Shown: positions 33,332 to 46,974, counted from the stretch's first letter. The stretch is DNA of 64,000 nucleotides from Rhypophila decipiens (GCA_033297075.1 MU858051.1:372001-436000), one strand, 5' to 3'. The notes: a model not told the origin generated them from the sequence alone. Numbers and translations are program-made.

Positions 33332-35176
33332 TTACGCAGTAAGAATAATCTTGCCAAACTCATCGACCAGCTCTGGCCGACCATGCTGGAGAAACTCGCC
33401 CAGGGCATAGTTGTCGATAATGAAATGGGGCTTCTTCTCCTCCCAGGCGCGGTAGAAGTCGAAGAAATTTTCGGCCTCCCAGAGCGGGCGGGATAACGTC
33501 CAGCGGTAAATATATTTCCACGGTCCTAGGTCGTCCGGGCCTCCTTGCGAGATAAAATATGTTAGTCAGGAGCATTTACTTCACATCTGGTTTGTCGAAA
33601 AGAAAAAGAATGGCCAGGGTCAGGAAGCGCGAGCTTACCACTACTAACTGGGTCCCTTTTCATAAGCTGATACATCCCGATAACCGAATAGACCATGAGT
33701 ATCGTCCTCCGTACAGACTCGGCAAAGATCCACCGCTGTAGGCCAAGCCCAGTTAATGATGTCAGATAGTTTTGACCATATCAACCAAGGGACGGAAGGA
33801 GCTCAGGTACTTTACTTACCTCCCAACTATCAGGGACAGGTAGATCCCTCAAACATCCCAACCTTTTCACTCTACCACTTTCAGTAGCAGCCCCGTCCCC
33901 AACCTCGTCACCATCCTCGGTTTCCATATCCCCTCCTGACGACCCTCCAGCTCCATCTCCAAGGTTATCCCTAACCCTCCCCAAATCCTCCATCCAAGCC
34001 TCCAAAACAGGCAAATCCTTCTCCGCCCCCGCCCGAAGAGCAATATCCCCATCAAAGAGCCTAATAACCTGATACAAGAATAAAGCATGTACTCTAGCCA
34101 GCTTTTCCAGCGGTGTGATGGCAATATTCACTCCACCGACGAGCCTGTCAACATCCTGCTGCAAAGCCCGTAATACCATGCCTTTATTGGCTTCTGTCCG
34201 GTTGGTGTACATGACGCTGGTGCTGAAGCACGCCAATATACAGGGCGGCATGGAAGGATCTTTGTAGAGGTGTCGATGCAGAAAGGGGGTTGCATTTTGG
34301 GTTGCAAAGTCGGAGGGGAAGGACTTGACTCTGTTGTGCAGGTACGATGATCGCGAGGTTGGGTCGTAGAGGATCCATGGGTCGAAGGGGGTCTGTGAGA
34401 CCACCGAAAGAAGAAAATGTTTGAGTGAGTAAGTGACGGGAGTGAATGAATGTATTGTTTGTTTACTTCAGGGGGGAAGGAGTGGTGATGAAAAAGGGGC
34501 GAGGTAAACAGAACGAACTTACACACAAGTCACCCATCTTCTCGTAGGTTGCTGCTATCTCTTCGTTGACTGGTGTGCCTGCCCGCTCGACTTCAAGCCC
34601 TTGCTGGTCAAGAGCGAGCCACATGGAACTGTCCAAGGAAGGGTCGATGGTAAAGTTCAGAAAAGGGTTCTCGGAGTTATGACCTGTGAACTCGCCATCA
34701 TTTCTTGTCTGGGGGTCGGAATTGGTCGTCGCGGTAGTATGCGCCGGTGGAATACTGTTGGCAAGATAGGTGTGGCTCAAGTCCACAAAGTTAAAGTCAA
34801 AGGGAGAAAGGGCCGGGAATGGAAACGAGGCCGGCGGTAGTGTTGCTGCGGAGTTGTCGTTGTCGTTGGGCCGCATGATAGCACTGGCATTGGCTTCTGG
34901 AGTGGACGTCTGGAGCTCGGCATGATTATAAGAGTCCAGCTCTGAGTCCCCCAAAGATGGAACAAGTCCATGGTCCTCGGGCAACTGATGGGCTGCTTGT
35001 GGTTTCTGGTGAGCCAGTCGCCTCCGCTTGTAGACGCATGGCTCGTCTCGCTCCGCACATCGAGAGCAGACCGGTGCCAACTTGTCGCATTTGCGCTTGC
35101 TCCTCACACAGGCGTTGCAGCTTTTTTGCCTCGATAACGCATCGGATGAAGGACTTCCAAGTAGAAGCTGGTCCAT
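33332..35176 (-). CDS. Zn2Cys6 fungal-type transcription factor
   Basis: Four exons on the minus strand: 34523-35176, 33820-34392, 33639-33735 and 33332-33543, 511 aa. The binuclear cluster is at the N-terminus: Cys 20, 23, 30, 37, 40 and 47 (CNACVRSKRKC...CSRCAERDEPC), followed by a basic linker (KRRRLAHQK). The middle is Ser/Pro/Asn-rich; the C-terminal half carries a conserved fungal block with GPWKYIYRWTLSRPLWEAE and FFDFYRAWEEKKPHFIIDNY. Introns 1-3 are canonical and in phase. The protein ends KIILTA with a TAA stop that itself lies in a perfect donor (gc/gtaagt), so the end may be spliced: an acceptor after 33292 would add 69 residues to a stop at 33084, and one near 33279 would add only two. 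It lacks the broad 'fungal_trans' domain seen in many such factors. It is divergent from the bHLH gene across 8.9 kb. Confidence 0.87.
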
Positions 35177-38100
35177 GGCTATTTGGTATTATATTGATTG
35201 CATTTGAGATTGGGTTACTTCATAAATCGGTGGCCGGGGAAGGAATTGACGAATCAGCACATCTTTGGGCGGAATTACATAAATGGAAGTCGAGAACAGT
35301 CATGTTTGAACATTTCAGGAGTCAAGAAAGGTTCCCAGGCATTCGGCTAGAAGACCTGAGCAATTGCTTGATATTACTGAGTGCGTCATTTCCCAGTGAG
35401 GCAGCTACCCTGGGACGTGTCCTTTCGTGAGCTTACGGGGGCCGCGAGCGAGGCCGAGGCCGGGGCGGAGTTGTGCGGAGTTGGGAAGGGACGGTCAATG
35501 AAACCCCGCCAAACTCCGCCGGACCAATCCCGAGCCCCGGAAAGAAGCCGGGCCGGAAGGCCGGTTCCCGAACTGTCCTTCTCAGAAAAGAAAGGAGAAC
35601 GCGCATGATAAGAAGCATGGGAGGCAATCGCTCTGGATTCCACTTACACCTACTTGACGCCGCGTATCACAGGTTCTTGCCCTAACTCAGCTCACCAGAA
35701 CATCTCAACCAACCAACCGAAACCGATGAGACTGCCCGCTTTTGATATTTGTTGCTTTTGTTTGAATAAAAGGTGGAAAAACACAAAATAAAAGCATACA
35801 ATGAGAGAAATCAGCACCTACATGATGCAACACCCAACACCCCTTTGCTCCTCTCAAGCAGCACGTACATACCCGTATAGTTCACCTTCTCACCAAGAAC
35901 AATAGACCAGTCCAGACTATGAAAAAGAAATAACAAGCAAATGCGCCTTTCAAGCCCCAAACAGGACCCCTCACGCAAGCTGCATCGAATCGAGAGACAA
36001 GATCGAACATGAAATCTCATAAAGACAAAACAAAAGTGACAAAAACAGCACTTTTTATGATGCAAGATGCGGGCCGCATCACCAAAAGCAATGGGTAAGG
36101 CAAGAAGACAATAAACGCTGTCGTCTGACCTCGGCTCCTCCACATTTTTTTCTTTCTTTTTTTTTTTACCTCTGTCCTGTACCTTGATATCACTAAACAT
36201 GCAAAGTGCTCTCCTATATGCAGGACGCTCCTGTGGCAGACCTGTTCATCTCATCTTTTTCCAACACGAAAGGTCACATATCACTTTTTCTTTCCTCTTT
36301 CCCGGAAGAACAGATCCAAACCACATTCATGTCAAGTGTCGAATGGTACATCAAGTCAAGCAGGCGAGGCGAGCTAAAGACGAACCCTTGGCGCAAGGCA
36401 ACAGTAAAAAGGTCATTACATATGATTGTCTCACTCTTGCTCACACAACGGACTGGTACTGGTGGCTCCGGGCGTATAACTCTGCGGCTTCTCCTTGCCC
36501 CCGAGTCTGCTGTCCCTGGGCTCATATCCGAGCGAGGCGTGGACTATCATGGTTAGATAGGCACAGCTGGGCAGGGCGGGGGAGGCAAGGAACAAGTGGT
36601 GAAAGGCGGGGAAGATGGACCGGGTGTGTTTGTGTGAGTGTACCAGGCAGTGATTCTGTGGACTGGTGGTAGGTGGTATGGACTCGACTCAACTAGATCG
36701 GTCGGATGTGGACCACGACACTACACTCCTCTCACTCTGTGTGTCTCTGTGAGTGTGAGTGTGTGTGTGGTACTACCTCCGCCAGCCAGCAGGTAGTAAT
36801 AGGGCGACCTTCTCCTGGACGGCCGGGGGCGGAGTGAATAAACCGGAAACTAGAGGCAAGACAGCAGGGAAGAGAAGACGAGAGCGAGGAAAGGAGCGGG
36901 GAGGACTTAATAGCTATGAAAGCGCCGGCCAGACAAGGATGCCACTTGTATCCAGTGATTCGCATAGAGAGTGTACAAGGAAAAACCCAGGTCTGCGGAC
37001 TGCAGTCGGACGGGAATAGATATGAACCTATCAGTACGTTCTGATGGCGAGAGACAGCAATGTATTGTTTGTTTCCTTTCTCCCCTGCCTCGGGACGGAC
37101 GGAAGTTGTGCTGTTCCCCCCCAACGATGGCGCTCCTGGCGAGTGACAAAGTCACACAAGTGCTTTCTTTCTATTCCCACAGTATCGGCCATGATGAGGG
37201 GTGCACCTTCGATATGTAACACACGCGTGGGCTTGGGCCGAGTCAGTGTCACCACATCCGCCGTGATACTTGATCTCGTGCTCCGCCGGGGAGGAGAAGC
37301 GATTGCTACCCTTCCTTGGTATTTACCGGTAGGTAGGAAGCTGGATGACAAGCTGTAGCTTGGATCAGAGGGGCAAGAATAAACATCTACAACCTCCTGA
37401 CATGTAATTGGTCTGGTGGTCCAGCTGGCAGTCCGGAGCAGAACAGGGCTCCTTGCGGCTCGCACCGGTGGGGATGGTACCGTACATACTACATGTCACC
37501 ACAAACCTGCATCGGCGTCGGCTACCCAGCCGAACGCCGGACGAGGGGTCTGCCTGCAAGATGGCACTTTAATGCCTTCCTTCCACGAGTCCTATCCCTG
37601 GACAGAGCGTCTCCTCGGTCGTACCTCAGGGGCTTGCTGCGCAGAGGTCTCAGTTTGTCCTTTGTCTTTTATTTAAGAAGCAAGGAAGCGCCGACGTCAA
37701 AGGCTTGAGTGGGCGAGACATCCAAGGTCCAGACCGACTGACGCACAAACAAGTTTCGGAGAGTGGGAAAATGGGTGTTTCTCCCGTCAACGCTGTACCT
37801 CCCCCGAGAGACAGACTCGACTCATGTCCCTAGTCGGAGGCTTGGGTTTGGTAAAGCCAAAGAGCGATTGGATTTTCCGCAGCCGACAGACATGTTTCTG
37901 AAGTATCCACGAGGCTTGCCTGTTCCGCTCCCCTTGGCGTCTTGAAATATCGACGGTCCGAATGCAAAAAGCCACTTGATGGACAGAAATATAGACCCTA
38001 GGTCTCCCGCCTTGCGGCTGTGTGGATTCATATCGCGAGCATGCCTCCACGGACCAAACTCCACCATCGTGGCACCAGACTTGCATTGGCAGATTGCCTA

Positions 38101-41100
38101 TTGCTGATCTGGACATCATCGTCCCGCCGTCTCCCATGTTCGATTATGCGGTACCTGGTCCATGTGATTATCATGCCACTGAACGAACCAACGGGTACGC
38201 TACGCTCATGCTTTTTCCCTGATGGTGGATACATGGAGATAGGCACAACAGACACCAGCAGATGTCCACGTCCCACTCTCCCAGCTGCTTGGGAGGATCT
38301 ACCGCGCATTTGCCCCAAGTCGTGAGAGAATCAGATTGCTCCCTGTTGGGGATGGTGGTGCAAAATTTCCCTTTCTGTCTTTTTGTGATATGCGATGTAT
38401 CGCTCTCGTGTCACAAGCACAGTATAGCACGGCCCTGCTCAAGCTTTCTGTTAGGCACTGTGGACGTACAGTATGTACCCGACAGTACTGGTGCTGTTTC
38501 GTACCTTCGTGCGTATTGAGTAGCGTAGAGTGAATTCATCCGCATCAAGGTCTCCAGGTAGGCAACAAGGTCCAGGTTGCATGCTGTCCAGTGTCCACCA
38601 ACTATCCTGACTTCCAGGAAGCTTTGTCGTCAGTTCAACGTACCAAAGGCGTGATCCCATGATATCCCACGTTGACAAGCCTCGCCAAGTCTTGCCAGAC
38701 ACTGTGAGGGAAGGGATTCTCAGCGGAAGCTTCGCCGACTCGGGGACCTTCATGGTCGTCTTTGTACCACCCTCTGCCCTCAGTGTGATACAGCATGACG
38801 TTCTGGGACGGTGCTCTGGATTCAATGTCTCTTTTTCACCAAGAGTTGTATCCGCTGAGAGTCCATAATACGGCGGTCAAGTGTGTAACGTGGCTCGGTA
38901 ACCCATAACCGTCCAATAGACGGCTGGGGGACAGAGTCCCGGCCTGAGACATCGGATCGGGAAAGGGAATTTCGAGTGTTAATTCGCCAATTGGTCGTTG
39001 AGCAGGTATCCGTAGGTATTGCAGTTCGAACGAGGTTCCCCAGCTTTCTATCATTCACCTCATCGTGTCTCTCCAGGGGGGCCAGATCGCGTGCTCCAAC
39101 GATTGGGTTAGATAAATCTCGTAAAGGCCGTGATAACTGATGATGTGACCAATTCGAAGCCCTACACTAAAAAAGGCTGGGACGTGGGATCTGCGCTGCA
39201 AGACAGGGGCTTGTGGCTCGCCCTGTCCCTGACGCTGATGGAACCCCCAAAGTTCAGCTGATACGGGGTACTCCGTACAATACGAGCGGATACGGTATTG
39301 GATATGGATACCGAGACCGAGTACGGGAATCATGATACAGAGGGGTAAAATCTCCGATTTCCATCTTGCATGATCCCAGATACCGCCACTGCGAGCAGGA
39401 TAATCTCGAACTGTTCGGGTGGGTACGGGAGTTTGCAGAGTACGGAATCCTATGTGCATCAGATATCGCGACGGAACTCGGAACTAAGGTTTGAAATCAG
39501 AGACTTTTCATCCTGGGTAGGGTGGGTGATAATACCTATCATTGGCGAGTTTTGGAATGGCTCTTTTTGCTTGAGTGACCACTAGAATCCGTACCACAGC
39601 GTCAAAGGGCAAGGACAGGGCCCGTCTGACACCTGCAAGTGCTCGTGGGCTAATAATTGAAGCAGAGGGGGGAACTAAGGTTGGAATCGGCCACGCTTCC
39701 CCGGATTGAGGGTCGGCCTGGGCAAAGAAACTGTTGAGACGAGCTTATCGTTGAAAGTCGGTGTGTCGATGTGGTGAATAGGGTTTGCTTCTGCTGCTCC
39801 GCATCCAGCATTCCGCTATTGCAATCAAAATGGGAAACCGCCCCAACCAGAACCCTTCGTCCCAAGGTTGCTCCTTCCTGACGGGCTGCCATCTGATGAA
39901 CCAGCAAATGGGACCATCTGAAAATCGTCTGTCACTGTCGGGTCCGATCCATCGAGAGGAGCCTAGATCTGCCACGGCCCATTAATTACCACCCATAGGG
40001 CGGTCATGTATAGCACTGTGTGTACCGGCAAATGTACCGAGCGTCTGCTCCGTCAGAGCGTCATTGAGATTCCGCGAATGAGAATGATTATATCGGTGCC
40101 GTATAGAGTCAAATGTATATGCGATAGATTGTGTACACGTGGGTTTCCGGCCCTCGTGGGAGGATACACGTATTTAGAGGGAACGCGCCGAGAGCCGAGG
40201 TACAGGTGTACATAAAAAGTCGTCCGGAGTGTTCAATACCAAATAAATCCGTGGTTGGTATACGTTTACTACAGCCGAACGAGTCCTAATTGAGGAATTG
40301 ATCACAGCAACATATTTGGCCGAGCCAGAGACTAGGTCGAACCGAACGAGCTCCGGCTTGGACTTTTCCTCTGAAATTGATGCTGTATGGATATGGACTA
40401 TCCATACAAAGTGGGTTTGGAAAGGCTTCTCCCACCGTGAGATAGTATCAAGCTGTCCAAATTGTAAGATAGGTACCTTATTCTTCTGATAGGAGATGGC
40501 TGGTGGCAGGCGCGCCGTGTGGCTTTACCTAGGTACTTGATGGTCTGGCGTCCGCTTCCCGTCCCGTTTTTGGCGACGGACCTCCTCAGACACTTGTTCA
40601 CCTGTCCATTGTTTCTCCACTTCCACGTGCGCCTCCCACAAACCGCATCAGCAATTCAGCATCTCATCGATATTCCCAACCACGGAAAGAAGCCATCGAG
40701 ATGACGGGACCCTAGCCTGCGCCCACCATACGCAAAAGAGGCGAAACACGGCAACGATAGAGACAACAGAGGAGCTCTATGAGAACTGTCTTTGATGCCT
40801 TGCATTAGCCATGCTCTAGTAGAGTAGTCCATGTGAGCATTTATCTTGTGTGCAAAATTTCGTGGAAATATCGTTTTTGGAAGAAAGAGACAACAGCAAT
40901 GGCCGAGAAAAGGGGGGTTGATTCCATTGAATGATATGCCATATCCAAGTGAGAGAAGCATGTGGCTTCATGTATGTCAATCTGTCAGCAACGTACCTTC
41001 TCAGAGCCTGAAAGAGGGTGTAGGAAGAGCGTAGTTTATATACCGGTATCTGACATATCTTCCACAAATGGATAGAGCATTATTGGGTCCAAGCATCTTC

Positions 41101-44100
41101 CTTCTCTTTCTAAATGGTAAACCTCCTTCCGGGTATCGCCCGTGCATTCGCGTGTCTGCCCGTCTGAGGCACGACTAAACCATCCGACGAAGCGTGGCCA
41201 GCGCCATGCTCTCGTTCGCCGGCTTCCATATTTGCCTCATCATGGCTTTTTGAGGGGAAGCTCGTGCCATGCACAGGAGCCATGAACACTCTGTCGAGCG
41301 GTCGAATAGCAATGTCCTCATGCCACTAGACCACATGAAGACACACCATGCAGCTAGCTATAGTTTAACCATCAAAGTGTCATAAACTCATCTGATCGAC
41401 AAGCGTAGGTAGCGTTCATTGAGTAGCTTTATTCCTGGAAAGGGGGCACCTGGATAGGACCTTTCTCCCCAGTTAATACGGATAGCCCCACCTGCCCACC
41501 TCGGAAGACTTCTAAGCGCAACGAACAGTGACAGTGACAGTGACATTGACCGACCTGACCACCTCCGGACCATGGACCGTTACAATTGCGGCCCATGGAT
41601 CTCACTGGACCCCAAAGGGCAATTGCTGCAGACATTGGAGGCCGTTCATATTTTCTCATGCTGTTAAATATTTGATCCGCCTACCGGCGAGTCCAGTACA
41701 TAAGGAATTACCAGGTAACAACATGTCACAGTCAGGCTCACTGCAACTGCCGAAAGCCGGGCATGTCAGATTTGGGGGAGGAAAACATGGCAAGGGCAGT
41801 TTCCGGTACGTACTGTACAGATGCAGCGAGGGTGGGTGATATTTGATCTCACGTGGCACTGGTTCAACGAGGATGGATCCTTCATGAAAATAAATTGATC
41901 AAGATCTCAGATTTCAGATGCCTGGATTCTGGATGACCATTTTGAACACAACCACTCCTCCGTACCCGTACACTCAAGTCAGTACCATAGCATTTACGGG
42001 GCTACAATACTGTACATATTTCTTCCTGTAGTCCACTTGAAGCAGGGAATATCGTTTTCTTCTGTTCTGTAATTGTCAGTGCCAAGACCGAGATTCCGAG
42101 ATTTACACTGTGCTCATCTTGTCACGTTTTTTTCCGACAAAGGATCTCAACAGGTCAATCTGCGAGGGGTGGTCAGCACATGCAGAGGCACGTGGGAGAG
42201 CCGATAAAAAAGACGGGTAACGTAAGCGAAGCAGCAGAACAAAGCAAGGGAGGTTCAGAGGAGGTCTCGGTCCGGAACAGATGGCGCAAAGATTCCGGAT
42301 TGCTTGCCAGGAGATCTCCAAGATGAAATCCGGGCCGCCAGCAGACTGATGAGTAACAGAGCCCCAAAGGCTGCCGTCAGAACCAGCACTTGAGAGAGGC
42401 AAAAGAGGCAAAAGACACCCCCACTCGTTCCTATTTCTCAAGAGCAAAGTGATGGTTCAACGACAGCACTTACACACAAATCTACCTGAGAATGGGAAGG
42501 CCAGGATGTGTCAAAATGGTTCCCATACAATTCGATTTGCTGCGCGGGAGGGGTAAGTGGTGTATTATACGTAGTAATGAATACGGGTACATATTCTGTA
42601 CTGCCCATGCTGCATGCTGCACTATTGCCCTCTATTCGCGTGCTACTGCAAGTCGAATCTGCACACGAACTCCTGGTCCACAAATGCATCTATCCATGCC
42701 GACAAGTACAACTGGGAAAATTTCCATCATGTATCTTTTACGAGTGAGCACACCTGCAGGATGCCATCCAAGATGTACTCGCTACTTTGAAAACAAACCC
42801 CAGCCCGTTCAAGCCACAACCAGATATTGTGGCCATCGCGAGTGGTACAGTATGGTCCATCTAACAGGACAGCCCCAGCCCCCAATGTCTGCTGCTATTA
42901 CATGTATGCACGGATACTGTATGGTACTACTGTAAGCATGTACTCAAATCTCAACAGAGCAGCAAGCGTGATGGAGCCATGCAACCTCCTGCCACTTTAG
43001 GCATGGTGTTAGCGGTCCACGTTGTCGGTACTTCACACGCCCACATGTCCCTTTAGCCAACCTTTGGATGGAACCTCAAACCGCACGAGCCAGTGCACGC
43101 ACACACAACAGCACGCACGCGCAATTCCCTCGATTTCGCAGAGGATTTGTCGGTTAGGCTGTACTTGGAACCTGAACATGCGCAATACATGTGGCTGCAT
43201 GCGGGCCAGGTTCTGATGAGAGAGCAATGGAAACAAATCATTGCACGACATTTCGTCCAGACTGCAGGACCCTCAATAGTATTGTTAGGACGTATGATGA
43301 GAGAGTAATCGTACAGAGTACAGCCAACATTGATACTGTATCCGTACAACTGTCATGTCCCCCCATCTCAAATACCCCCTCCAAGTAGGTATGTGGGTCG
43401 ATGGGTCTCCCCCCAAGCTACCACGCTAGCCTCGACTAGGTCCCCCTTCCAGGTCGCTCCCGGGCTGCACAGGTCCATCCGCCTTTGTCCCCCATCCCTC
43501 GCTCTGGCCAATCTCATCGCCCGCAACCCTTACCGGCTCCCCCCCTCCCTGGCAGAGAGCTAGCAACCCCCAGCTTTGTGCTAATACTGGGCCCTTTGAA
43601 AAACGTGCTGGCCCGTCGCTTGACGTTCGCCGTCCCGTCTCTTGACTTCTTAACAGCCTCCCTGTCAAAATCTCGACACAACCGCCCACGAGTCAACGAG
43701 TCAACCACCCTGCGATCGCATTCCGTTTCAAGTCCACGACGACCGACGTCCTGCGGAAACGAACATCACGTCGACCTGATACTGGGCTCTTCCGAATTTC
43801 CTCGAACTCAATCAGCTACGGGATACAAGCGCTTGGTGTTTGAATACCTCTTCGACCACTTCGAATCTCGATGCAGTGAATCTCCGAGATTTGTCAATTG
43901 GCCACACAGCACTAGGTTTAAGCCGCGACAGTGACTGTTCAAGCCAAAACGCCGCGTCGACGAACTAGTAGACTTATCCTCGGCATTCAGTTTCCCCCGC
44001 AAGTTTGCCATCTTGGATTGCGATTTGCCTAGTTAGACACGAGGCGAGCGAGCCGTTTGACAGGTTTTTCACGCCGCGACCACAGCGTTTTTCCATACAA

Positions 44101-44109
44101 TTTACCACG
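35177..44109. other. 8.9 kb gene-free region between divergent transcription factors
   Basis: I find no supported gene. Open frames up to 162 codons occur on all frames and have the composition of chance reading, overlap each other heavily and lack domains or splice partners. A 150-codon frame at 43485-43934 lies in the C/T-rich segment just upstream of the bHLH start and probably belongs to its leader. A CGG/CCG inverted pair (35464-35520) and several copies of TATCCGTA/TACGGATA are noted elsewhere. The size fits an extended regulatory region or unannotated non-coding transcripts. Confidence 0.5.
35464..35520. promoter_or_regulatory. inverted CGG-containing pair upstream of the Zn2Cys6 gene
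   Basis: GGCGGAGTT (35464-35472) and AACTCCGCC (35512-35520) are exact reverse complements 39 bp apart, with a further GCGGAGTT copy between them (35475-35482). They lie about 290-345 bp upstream of the Zn2Cys6 start codon. Zn2Cys6 factors typically bind paired CGG triplets, so this is a candidate site, possibly for self-regulation. Inference only. Confidence 0.4.
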
Positions 44110-45715
44110 ATGGATAATCAACGACCTGGGTCGCAAAAGCTTCCCGGCCTGGCGAATATGCTTAATTCGCCCGAGGACAATCGGGACTCGGCTTACTACT
44201 CGGGAAATGATGCGTCCAGCAAGCGTGAGTATATACCCGCTCACCGGAGCAAGAGGACGCCTGTCGGGTGGGCATATGATTAATGAGTCTGCAGACACAT
44301 CCACTGGTTCAGGCATGGGCGTGTTGAGTCCCGCTGGCTCCAGCTTTCACACGCCACCAATCGACAAGACCCCCTCGCCTACAACAGCGAACAATCTCCT
44401 CCCACAACCCCTCGTCTCGCCTGTGAACAGTAATATGAGCGTTTCGTCCATGATCTCGCCGACTACGCCTGGAAGCTTCCACCGTCCGCAGTCATACGAG
44501 TCTGCTCCCAGCAGTGCCACATTTGCAGTCAACGGGGACATTCCCGAAGCCATGTCGCGGAGAGAAAGTGTTGATGGCAGGATCAATCAGGGATTCGGCA
44601 ACATGCAGCTGGGCAATTCCCACTCGCCATATGCGAGTCACAATCACTCCACGACCTCGATTCAGAACACGCTTCAACAGCAGAGGAACCCGCGGCCCGG
44701 GTTCGACAGTCTTGCGCAACACCGTATCTCCAATGGCTACCAGCCCAGCGCTGAACGCAACCCAGAGGGTCAGCCAAGAATGCAAAGAGTAGCCCCGGCC
44801 ATCACAGGTCCGGTTTCAAGCCATCTCGCTCGTGCAGCCGAACCTACCAAGGGCCAGGCATGGGCCTTCCCAGAGGAGGAGATCAAGATAGTTCCGTCGA
44901 ACCCAAACTCACAGTATCTGGACTCCAGACGGAGCAGCATGGCATCGTTAGCTAGTAGCGCATATACTACCGAGTCCAGGCTACCCCCGGGGCAACGTCG
45001 GCTAGATGAGAGTCATGAGTTCCAAAGGCTGTCCAACGTGTCTGGAGAGTTTCCACTTGCGCACCATCACAGCCTCCATTCCAGACAAGTCGAAGACTTG
45101 CGAGACGAGGAGACCGGGTCTCATGCCGGCGGCCAGCCGTACAGCCGCACCCCCGAGTTGAGAGTGAGCCACAAGCTGGCTGAGCGGAAACGGCGTACCG
45201 AGATGAAAGAATTATTCGAACAGCTCAGACAGTTGCAGCCTCAAGAGCGCGGCTCTAAAGCTTCCAAGTGGGAAATCCTAACAAAGGGTAAGTAACATAG
45301 ACATGTCAATCCGTGCCAAAGTGCTTCTCGTCGATATACTAACGGAAAACTAGCCATCGCTGAGCACCATAGGCAACAGGATCAAATAACTAGTTTACAA
45401 CAAAGCCTGCAACAGTTTAATGGAAACCACGGGCATGAGAACAAACTGCTTCGTAATGAGAACGAGCAGCTGAAGCACGAAGTGGCGAGTTTACGAATGG
45501 AACTCGAAAGAATGCGGTCTGGAGGTCAGACAATGAACGAGCCATACGTGGGAGAGCACTATACTCGTCGGCCCGAGATGGCACGTCCCGAGCAGCTTCC
45601 TCCGCTCCGAGGGTTGCATACCTCCCAGAACGGAGGTCCCGAGTCGATGGCCGGTGTCCAATATGAACCTAGGGTCAATGGCTACAGGAATCCTGATCCC
45701 AGTGGCAGATTCTAG
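44110..45715 (+). CDS. basic helix-loop-helix transcription factor
   Basis: Three exons, 44110-44224, 44295-45287 and 45354-45715, 489 aa. The N-terminal 300 residues are Ser/Pro/Asn/Gln-rich and disordered (SPAGSSFHTPPIDKTPSP and similar). The bHLH lies about 329-395: ELRVSHKLAERKRRTEMKEL has the basic-region H-x3-E-x3-R pattern that contacts E-boxes (CANNTG), followed by helix 1 (LFEQLRQLQP), a loop (QERGSKASKWE) and helix 2 (ILTKAIAEHHRQQDQ). Helix 2 runs on into a heptad-like coiled coil (LQQSLQQFNGN...LLRNENEQLKHEVASLRMELERM), so it is probably a bHLH-zip type dimer. The last intron splits helix 2 and its removal restores a canonical ILTKAIAEHH. The start at 44110 gives MDNQRPGSQKLPGLANML. 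It has very long flanks on both sides, which suggests elaborate regulation. Confidence 0.92.
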
Positions 45716-46777
45716 CTGCTAACTCGGGTACCAATCCCAGCTGGACGCTTTCAAAACGAGGCGCCGCCGACATGTACCTCATTCTCTTCTGTATCTGTTT
45801 CTCGAACTCGAAAACGAAAAAAATCGAATCAAGGGCTCGGAGCTTGGTGGCCGGCTTTTTTCTTATCAGCGTCGTCAGCTTCACCAGTGGCAATAAAGGC
45901 AAGCAAAAACTGGCCGGCTCTCTCTTGGGACTCTCGCGCCTGAAACTTGGTTTTTCCTGTCGTTTTATTTTGTTATTTTTTCTCTCTCTCACACTCCTGG
46001 CGTTGATATATGGTCCGCTTCATACGGCCATGGTCTGACTGACTCGGACTCGTATTTTTTGTTGTTCTTGTATTTATTAAAAAGCCCGGCATGGGTTTCT
46101 CTTTCATTCTTCGATGGGCGGGGTGGCTGGTTTGGTTGGCATCACTCGATCATGGGTGGTCTTACCCTTTCGACAAAGATGAAGATACCTTTTTGCTTCC
46201 TGGGAAACATGTGATGGTGGGACGGATGGGATTTCAAAAGTTGCTTTTATTCTTTTCTTTCTGAAGGGTTAAGGATTTAGGTTTTTTTTCTTCACTTTTT
46301 CTCTTATTCTTCATCTTGCCGATTTTCTTCCCCTTGGACGAGGAGGAAGGAGTTGGTTGTATTCTGGCGCGAGCAGAAAGGACAGTCATCGGTGGATAGG
46401 TTATTTTCATCTATTTGTGTGTGTGGTGTGGTCTGTCTGCCTCTGGTGGGGGGGGGGGCATCACCTGTGTATATGCTGGGACAAGGACAAGGATATATTT
46501 ATACCCCGCGGTTTTGGTTCGGTTTTGGTTTGGGGGCTTGGAGGACAGGACAGTCAACTACCGGACTCATCGGGTAGCGAATAGCGAAGGTTGTGCACGC
46601 ACAGGAGGATTGGAACTTTTGGAGTTGCCGTAGGGTTTGAGATTGGACGGCCGGTACATGCTGTCTTGTTCTAATTCTGCGGTTACCCCTGCTGCTGCTG
46701 CCGGTGGTGCTCGTTGCAATTTACTTTGTTTCGTGGTTTTTGCATTGTTTTGCTACGCTCTGCTCATGCTTTGTTTG

Positions 46778-46813
46778 GCGTGCTCCGCGTGCCTCGCGTG
46801 CCTCGCGTGCTAT
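46778..46813. repeat. four 9-bp tandem units (GCGTGCCTC-type)
   Basis: Units gcgtgctcc, gcgtgcctc, gcgtgcctc and gcgtgctat, head to tail. A small minisatellite in the region downstream of the bHLH gene. Confidence 0.8.
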
Positions 46814-46974
46814 GCTGCTTTGCCTGCCTGCGTATCTACGTACTTGGCTGTTATTTGCCATGTGTGTATTGCACATTTTTTGTTGCTGAGCCTGGTGTTG
46901 GAGAGGTGTGCTCGTTGTTCGGGGCTGGGGAGATACCCCGGCGTTTGGTGTTGGCGGGATACCTGGACGGATGG

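Noticed and set aside
43485..43934. 150-codon frame upstream of the bHLH gene
   Set aside because: It lies in C/T-rich leader-like sequence and has no domain. It could be an upstream open frame but I cannot support it as a gene.
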